A stretch of DNA of 64,000 bases from Ctena decussata (lineage: Eukaryota > Mollusca > Bivalvia > Lucinida > Lucinidae), in NCBI GenBank assembly GCA_963989385.1, contig OZ022500.1:119515842-119579841 (forward strand). Reading direction: 5' to 3'. Position numbers and translations under genes: made by a program. The notes beneath the pieces were generated by a model that worked only from the letters and a program-made list of their open reading frames with translations, was not told the DNA's origin and did no database searches. This document shows, piece after piece, positions 58,816-64,000 of the stretch; the stretch's first letter is position 1; each line of letters begins with the position of its first letter.

Positions 58816-59280
58816 TGTGCTCTTGAAGGAACTCTTCAAGATTTTAATTTTCCATACAACAAAACGTGTTTCTCTTCTAGATATAGTCATTATCTCAATG
58901 TGTTAACAGCGAATGAAATTAACAAAACTTTCAACGAAAACGTACAATTTTAAGTATCCTTACCATTATCATGCACAGCATTGCTGTCATGCATGAGAGA
59001 CTTAGAAATTCTTTCGAAGCATACCATTCTAAAGTTTTTGAGTTTACCTTTCCAATGATTTATAGATTACTGCTAGATAACAACCAGTTGGGTATATAGA
59101 TAAAAGTTCTAGCCTGTCGTGTCAAAAGGTCGCCGATTCCATTTGAATCTCTTGAATGGGTAACCAAGTCTACATCTGTAGCAAATTAAACGACCGTTAT
59201 ATACCCGAATGCATTCGTCGTTATCCGTCAGCATACCGCACGGTATAGTATCTTAGTAATAATATTCATCTCTGTACTGT

Positions 59281-59380
59281 CCGCCGTGGTGTAGTGGGTA
59301 AAGCGATAACCGCTTATACAAGACTCATGAATATTTTGCATGGTTCGTACCCGTTCGGTCACTATTTTATTTTATTTTTA
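59281..59380 (+). mobile_element. tRNA-like SINE head
   Basis: CCGCCGTGGTGTAGTGGGTA has an A-box-like TGGTGTAGTGG (59287-59297), and GGTTCGTACCC (59342-59352) is close to a B box. The spacing is right for a Pol III promoter. It is followed by a T-rich stretch. The acceptor stem of a functional tRNA is not evident, so I read it as SINE-derived. Confidence 0.55.
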
Positions 59381-59638
59381 TTTTTTTTTTTTGAGGAGGA
59401 GAGGGATGCGGATTGGGATAGGGTGCTTTTAACTATCTATGGGCCCAATGGGCACAGAGCAGTTGATTTTATCGAGCTACTGCGTCGTTACCCTTGTCGT
59501 TTACTCAAACGATACGTTAGGGTGTTCACATTTTTATTCTTTCGTTTCATTTACATTTCGGACTCGCTGTGGGCTTTACAACCGGCGATTCTGTTGCGAG
59601 CATTGGAACATGGTTGGCCATTTTGCATTTGACGGCTT

Positions 59639-59830
59639 TGAGACAGTCTTTCAGTCTATATCAAGCCGTCTCCCAGACAGAGAGGGAAAGAAACAAGAGA
59701 AAAAAAATATCAAAACAATCCCTACCCGCACCTACAGTAGGCCCTTGCCCTGTTATTATCGAAATTAGTAGGAAGCCCCGGCCCCGGCATTGAAAGTTAA
59801 CGACCCGACACCTCACCCCCGCCCCCAGCA
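59639..59830 (+). repeat. Dispersed repeat, TATATCGGGCCGTCTCCCAAAG family, copy 2
   Basis: GAGACAGTCTTTCAGTCTAT, CCGCACCTACAGTAGGCCCT, AGTAGGAAGCCCCGGC and GACCCGACACCTCACC align with the copies at 48681 and 63252. Confidence 0.7.
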
Positions 59831-60160
59831 TTGGAAAAACAAACGTTGAACCCATACATATTATGGCATGACGGTTGTCTGTTATGTAGACTCAGATAAT
59901 TTTACAATCATGTTGTTTTGTTTGGCATACTCGTGCAATAATTGATCTGGTTAAAGGCTCCTCTTTATAAGAGGCATAAACTTGCATATCCGACAGAGAA
60001 AGAGCGGAAAACAACCTCAACGCATTATGCAGTCTGACTAGGACGTTGCTGATTATGAAACCTTAATAAGACTATGAAGGACAACGTCTGTGTTTTCCCA
60101 TTATTGGACAGAGATTCAGGTTTGTCACAAATTGGAATTGTGCTTGCTGTGGATGCTGAT

Positions 60161-60345
60161 GCGTCCGCGTAGCCAGGTGGTAAGCGCGACCGACTTTTGA
60201 TCACAGGGTCGCTGGTTCATGTCCAGCTGGAGGCGAGATTCTGTTCGAGCCGAACCGGTGCTTCGTTGCGCAGAGCCCTTCATAATTACTTTTGCTTCGT
60301 CTTGATATGACTGAAATATTGTTGAAAAGAATTTCATCAATTTAT
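60161..60345 (+). mobile_element. tRNA-derived SINE, same family as 52909
   Basis: GCGTCCGCGTAGCCAGGTGG carries an A-box-like TAGCCAGGTGG (60170-60180), and GGTTCATGTCC (60214-60224) is a near-B box. AGCTGGAGGCGAGATTCTGT and GATATGACTGAAATATTGTT match the SINE at 52909 in order, so these are one family. Confidence 0.7.
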
Positions 60346-60407
60346 CCAGTTTGGTTTGAATACTCGTTTTGATACAAGAAAACCTACATAAACCCTAGCT
60401 TTTTTTT

Positions 60408-61296
60408 AAAGGACCTGGTATGATAAGGCCCGAATTTGCCCCCCAGGAAACTTATTTTTCAAAAGTCCTATTTCGATAATAAAAATGTATTCATAGGAAC
60501 GTTCAAACCTTTAAAGTATGAACAAACACAAAATTAATCAGTTTTTGCACAAAATATTTCTGTTATTGTCTTGAACATACCCATACCCCCGGCGGATTCT
60601 AACGAAAATGATGAATTTGGTAGCTTTTGCGGCTTTCAAAATATGTGAGCCCAGCCTCCAGCACATTTTATATTTTGTATACAGACAAAGTTTTAACATA
60701 TTTACATGCCATGAAAATATCAAATGTGCTGGAGACCGGGCTCTATGTTTATATTTAACTTTTTGTTACCAAACTAGCAGCATTTGGAACATTTTCCCTG
60801 CTTTCTCAACATAAAACGCCTATATCTCCGCTCATAGACAAAATAAATATATGTTGTGTGTATTCATTTTCTTAGTTCGAACACAAGGAATAATTTGGTA
60901 TACCTTTCATTTTGATCTGTTGAAATTTTTTGATTAGCGTCTCTGGACTAGCAAACTTGAGTGAGTGGGGTACCTGGAGAGGCCTTGTGCAGTGCACAGG
61001 TAATTAGCAGTGTTATCTGGTGCATAAGCATTTCATGAAAAGTCTATTAAGAGCTTTCAAAAGCTATTGTAAATGACTCATTTCTTTAAAGGAAAATGTA
61101 TTAAACTCAAATTTTCTTGCAATTTTCATTCATATTATTGAAATAACAGAGGCATGTCAGAAATCATGTTATTCTGAGAATTTATATTTTATTTCTGCGT
61201 GTTCCCTTACGCACAAATGATAAGCAATAGAAACCATGAACGTTTAAGAGAATTTTAATGGGGGCCAAAAACGGCCCATATCATACCAGGTCCTTT
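60408..61296. mobile_element. 889-bp TIR element, AAAGGACCTGGTATGATA ends
   Basis: AAAGGACCTGGTATGATAAG plus GCCC (60408 on) is mirrored by GGCCCATATCATACCAGGTC plus CTTT (to 61296). The inner flanks TTTGCCCCC and GGGGGCCAAA also pair. There is no transposase, and the open frames inside are short and on both strands. It lies in intron 2. Confidence 0.72.
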
Positions 61297-61398
61297 CACA
61301 TAATGTCAAAGTATAACAAGATGAGAGAAAAGCATCGTTTAAAATGGAAGAATCAAAATGAAACAAAATTAAAGTAAAATGGAAAGAAGGAAAATACA

Positions 61399-61470
61399 GG
61401 AATCGAACCACTGACCAGCGACTGCTAGTTTAATATTCTTATACTGCATAAGCTGAACCACTGGACCACT
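61399..61470 (-). other. tRNA-like sequence (SINE or tRNA pseudogene)
   Basis: On the minus strand TGGTCCAGTGG (61468-61458) fits the A box and GGTTCGATTCC (61409-61399) is a perfect B box. The flanks that should form the acceptor stem (GGCATAT and TGTATTT) do not pair, so a functional tRNA is unlikely. Confidence 0.5.
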
Positions 61471-61965
61471 AATATGCCGGAATGGTTGAGAATGGTGATA
61501 CATAAAAGTGTTGTAAATATTACGGAAAGAGCAGACTTTTTCCGTGACAAGCTGTTCAACCTATTTCAAGGTTTGGTCCAAAATTATAAGTGCACTGACA
61601 TGACAGTAAACACAATTTGATCTGTACCCTGAGATTACTTCTACATGTACAATGCCTCTTATACGTCGGGTGACAACTTACAAAAGGTTCGGCCTACAGC
61701 ATATTTAATATTTTCATGGCTTGTTTAAAATAGGCTAGAAACCACTGGTATAATTTGGAATGCTACAAAGGCTGCCAACAATTGGTATGTTCAAGGTTAA
61801 AGCTATGTATGAGTTATTCTCGGTGAAATGCTCAGTGAGCAAAAGCTGTTGTTACACTTAGCATGGCAAGAATCAATCTATTCATCCCCGTGGGCACATA
61901 CCATTGAAACAACATAAACATTGAATCAGCGTTGATTCAACGTCAAGACGTTGAATCAATATAGG

Positions 61966-62103
61966 GATCAAACATGGTTTTTCATGCATTAACGTTTGCC
62001 AGGTCCCAAGGGAGATGTTGGAAACCGAGGCAGAAGGCCGAGGTTTATAACATCTCCCGAGGGACCTGGCAAATGTTAATGCATTGGAAACAAATGTTTG
62101 ATC
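61966..62103. repeat. 138-bp hairpin with ~62-bp arms
   Basis: GATCAAACATGGTTTTTCAT... pairs with ...AAACAAATGTTTGATC. TGCCAGGTCCCAAGGGAGAT pairs with ATCTCCCGAGGGACCTGGCA, around a GGCAGAAGGCC loop. A separate perfect small stem (TTGATTCAACGTC / GACGTTGAATCAA) lies just upstream at 61932-61958. Confidence 0.75.
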
Positions 62104-62880
62104 GCTGTTATTGCTTAAATTCAACGAATTATTCGTTAAAATTTGAGAAAAAACTTGGCACTATATTTTGTCACCGTTTGTCAGCCAACGCTCTGATGCA
62201 TCCGTCTTCCGGACCCGAGAGCATTCAGCTATTCAAAATGGCTGCCATCATCCTATTCAACCTCAATATTTCGGAAAATTGTCCAAGATGGTCGTTGTAG
62301 TTGATTCAAAATAGATTGCAGATTAATCAACAAAAAGCAGATACCTTGTGCAATAATTTCCATGCAGAACAAGCCTGATCCATTCATATACCATCCTGCA
62401 GTTCTTGATTACTGAAAGCTTGGGATACATGTTTTCTTAAACACTTATTTACCCTCCATCTGGCATCGTTAGAATATAAACAACATCGCTTTTAACCTGA
62501 GTCACGATGATGACGTCAGATTACAAAGGCATGACGACGTCATACAGGCATCCATAGGTAGCGCACCACTAATTTTTTGGAATTAGACCGAAACGGGAGA
62601 GGCGAGTTGCATGGCGGATTTTTTAGTGGCCAGACACAAGCATAACGAAAGTTCTGTCATCGTGCATCAACAGCGCGTGAAAACCTTTGTTAAAACACGG
62701 CTTTCCGCCTGTTGATCCACGACTGTTAATACCTCTCGGCACTGCTTTTTATGCAATAATGTCGAATCAATGTGGTATCAAGGTTTTGTACCTGTTGGGT
62801 TGTAATAAAACATCGTTTCCAAAAATTTGACAATGCCGAGGTCGGGAAAGTAATTACATATTTCTCATTTCCCATTATAG

Positions 62881-63042
62881 ATTATCAATTTTCTATCGAC
62901 CGAAAGGGATGCTACTGTGGCGAGAGTTATGGACAAGGGCCTCTCCCAGAAGGAAGATGTTATGCGTTCTGCTCTGGGATACCAGCTGAGGACTGTGTTG
63001 GAAAATATACACACAGTGTATGGTACACAAGTGAAAAAGAAG
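62881..63042 (+). CDS. WSC-domain secreted protein, exon 3 (WSC second half)
   Basis: The acceptor CCCATTATAG and donor GTATGT bound 162 nt, phase 1 to phase 1 (54 codons). The junction codon with exon 2 is GAT. It encodes DYQFSIDRKGCYCGESYG, QGPLPEGRCYAFCSGIP, AEDCVGKYTHSVWYTSEKE. GCYCG, CYAFCSG and DCVG supply the last five cysteines of the WSC domain, completing eight over exons 2 and 3. Length and spacing suit a single WSC module. The phase-1 donor means at least one more exon lies downstream, probably outside the window, so the full architecture is unknown. Confidence 0.8.
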
Positions 63043-63059
63043 GTATGTGAACGGACATC

Positions 63060-63465
63060 AACTGTAGTTGGTTGTTTGGTTGTTTTGGGTTTTGCAGCTC
63101 TTTGGAACAGTATTTCAGCCTCTATCAAGCCTTCTCGAAGATAGAGACAGAAAAAATATATGATAGGTGAGTGAGAAAATATCCAAACAACCCTAACCAG
63201 CACCTACTGTAATCGGGTTGTTGGTTGGTTGTTTTGGGTTTAACAGCCCTTTGAGACAGTATTTCAGTCTATATCGGGCCGTCTCCCAAAGAGAGGGAGA
63301 AAGAAAAGAGAAATGATAGAGGAGAGAAAAAATGTCCATACAACCCCCACCCGCACCTACTGCAAGCCCAGTAAGCCCTTGCCCTACTACTATTCAAATA
63401 AGTAGGACGCCCCGGCACTTGAAGTTACACGCAGCACCTTCGCACCTCCCGACCGCCCATCTGTA
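63060..63465 (+). repeat. Dispersed repeat, TATATCGGGCCGTCTCCCAAAG family, copies 3 and 4
   Basis: A partial copy (about 63060-63208, TTGGTTGTTTTGGGTTTTGC ... CCTCTATCAAGCC) is followed directly by a fuller copy (63209-63465, TTGGTTGTTTTGGGTTTAAC, TCAGTCTATATCGGGCCGTC, CGCACCTACTGCAAGC, AGTAGGACGCCCCGGCAC). They form a tandem pair just past exon 3. Confidence 0.7.
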
Positions 63466-63651
63466 AGCGGGGGCCTACTGCAACCACCCAAAGCATCAAT
63501 TATAAATCACCTAAATTGTATAAGTAATGCATGGGCGTTTATATTTAATGCATTTAAATTCCAGAAGCAAAGAGTACATTGGAGTTTGTTTAGAGGAAAC
63601 AAGAGTCTTGTGTAATTTCTTCTGTCCTTTTTTCATGGGAAGAATATCAGC

Positions 63652-63855
63652 TAGGGTCAAGTCAGGTAAATTCGGACAGGAGGTAAATTCGGACAGTGAC
63701 ATTGTTTCCTTTATATGTCAGTTGTTTGGAATTAAAACAAAAGTAACTTGGCATCCATAGGTAGCGTCCGAATTTCTGATGAGACGGCTAATTTTCACTG
63801 TTTGCAATGCTATGTCCGGGTTTACCTGCTGTGCGAATATACCACACTTGACCCT
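63652..63855. mobile_element. MITE with GGGTCAAGTCAGG-type inverted ends, copy 2
   Basis: TAGGGTCAAGTCAGGTAAAT at the left and ATACCACACTTGACCCTA at the right form inverted ends with terminal TA, matching the element at 17608-17799. GTAAATTCGGACAG is duplicated at the left end. TA flanks hint at a Tc1/mariner origin. Confidence 0.65.
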
Positions 63856-64000
63856 ACTTTAAATCAAATTTCAAGCATTCATAAATATGCGGCGAACGAA
63901 CGAATGCAAATCGGGGCTCAACTATGGTTGGCTACGCAAACGAAGGCTTCAATAGCCATACAGTGCAACAAGCTTTTTATTCTGCATTACCGCTCTCATT

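Larger units (their letters stand above)
55668..62880 (+). other. Intron 2 of the WSC-domain gene (7.2 kb)
   Basis: Starts GTAAGT, ends CCCATTATAG, and splits the WSC domain between its third and fourth cysteines. It is packed with repeats (a TIR element near 56.1-56.5, the ATGCCCC repeat 56.96-57.87, a CACTA-like element, SINEs, a TIR element 60.41-61.30, and a hairpin 61.97-62.10 kb). No extra exon is supported. Confidence 0.6.

Noticed and set aside
61399..61470. Functional tRNA gene
   Set aside because: A and B boxes are good, but the acceptor stem does not pair, so it is reported only as tRNA-like.
63562..63630. Possible second WSC start: SKEYIGVCLEETRV after a TTCCAG acceptor-like site
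   Set aside because: YIGVCLEE resembles YVGCFED, but an extra residue separates Gly and Cys. The frame needs phase 2 at the acceptor, while the upstream donor is phase 1. The sequence then runs into a MITE with no further WSC cysteines.

Overview
The window looks like nuclear DNA of an invertebrate animal, most probably a bivalve mollusc. It is AT-rich, has no compact operon-like coding, contains short exons with canonical splice sites, and is filled with transposon remnants. The 'AGCTCACCTGAG' dispersed repeats, the palindromic MITEs, tRNA-derived SINEs and RTE, CR1-like and Penelope-like reverse transcriptases resemble those I know from bivalve genomes; a venerid clam would fit, but the species is inference. 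Most of the sequence is mobile-element debris, much of it nested.

1-17.5 kb: a tandem array of four diverged copies (U1-U4) of a unit of roughly 1.2-1.4 kb. Each unit ends in a short 3'-terminal exon with a phase-1 splice acceptor, encoding a 16-18 residue tail that starts ETVY(L/V)G, continues Gly/Tyr/Phe-rich and stops at TGA. The frame is open in all four copies while the residues differ. No first exon was found in the window. Several units were enlarged by insertions whose boundaries can be read: U2 by a 2.4 kb TA-flanked element and a SINE with 13-bp target duplications, U3 by a 3.3 kb TA-flanked element plus a 3.9 kb cluster of inverted repeats rich in ACGTA that hosts a Penelope-like fragment, U4 by a short LINE tail and a hairpin MITE. 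This array is the most interesting signal.

17.6-49 kb: no convincing host gene. It holds hairpin and TIR MITEs, tandem repeats, and four dead reverse-transcriptase elements. These are a CR1/L2-like LINE at 26.28-29.88 kb with a TTATA target duplication inside another repeat, a rearranged Penelope-like element at 30.4-32.7 kb (minus), a 5'-truncated LINE at 34.4-36.0 kb (minus), and an RTE-like LINE at 40.0-43.45 kb (minus) whose catalytic Asp is lost and which cuts off an SGNH-hydrolase-like fragment. Two palindromic arrays of a GAAAAGACG motif lie at 38.1 and 45.5-46.1 kb.

49.5-64 kb: the 5' part of one convincing plus-strand gene. A TATA box, a signal-peptide exon, and two exons together encode a complete eight-cysteine WSC domain. 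All visible introns are phase 1, and the gene runs off the right end of the window. Its introns (5.9 and 7.2 kb) are populated by SINEs, palindromic MITEs and a 322-bp CACTA-like insertion.
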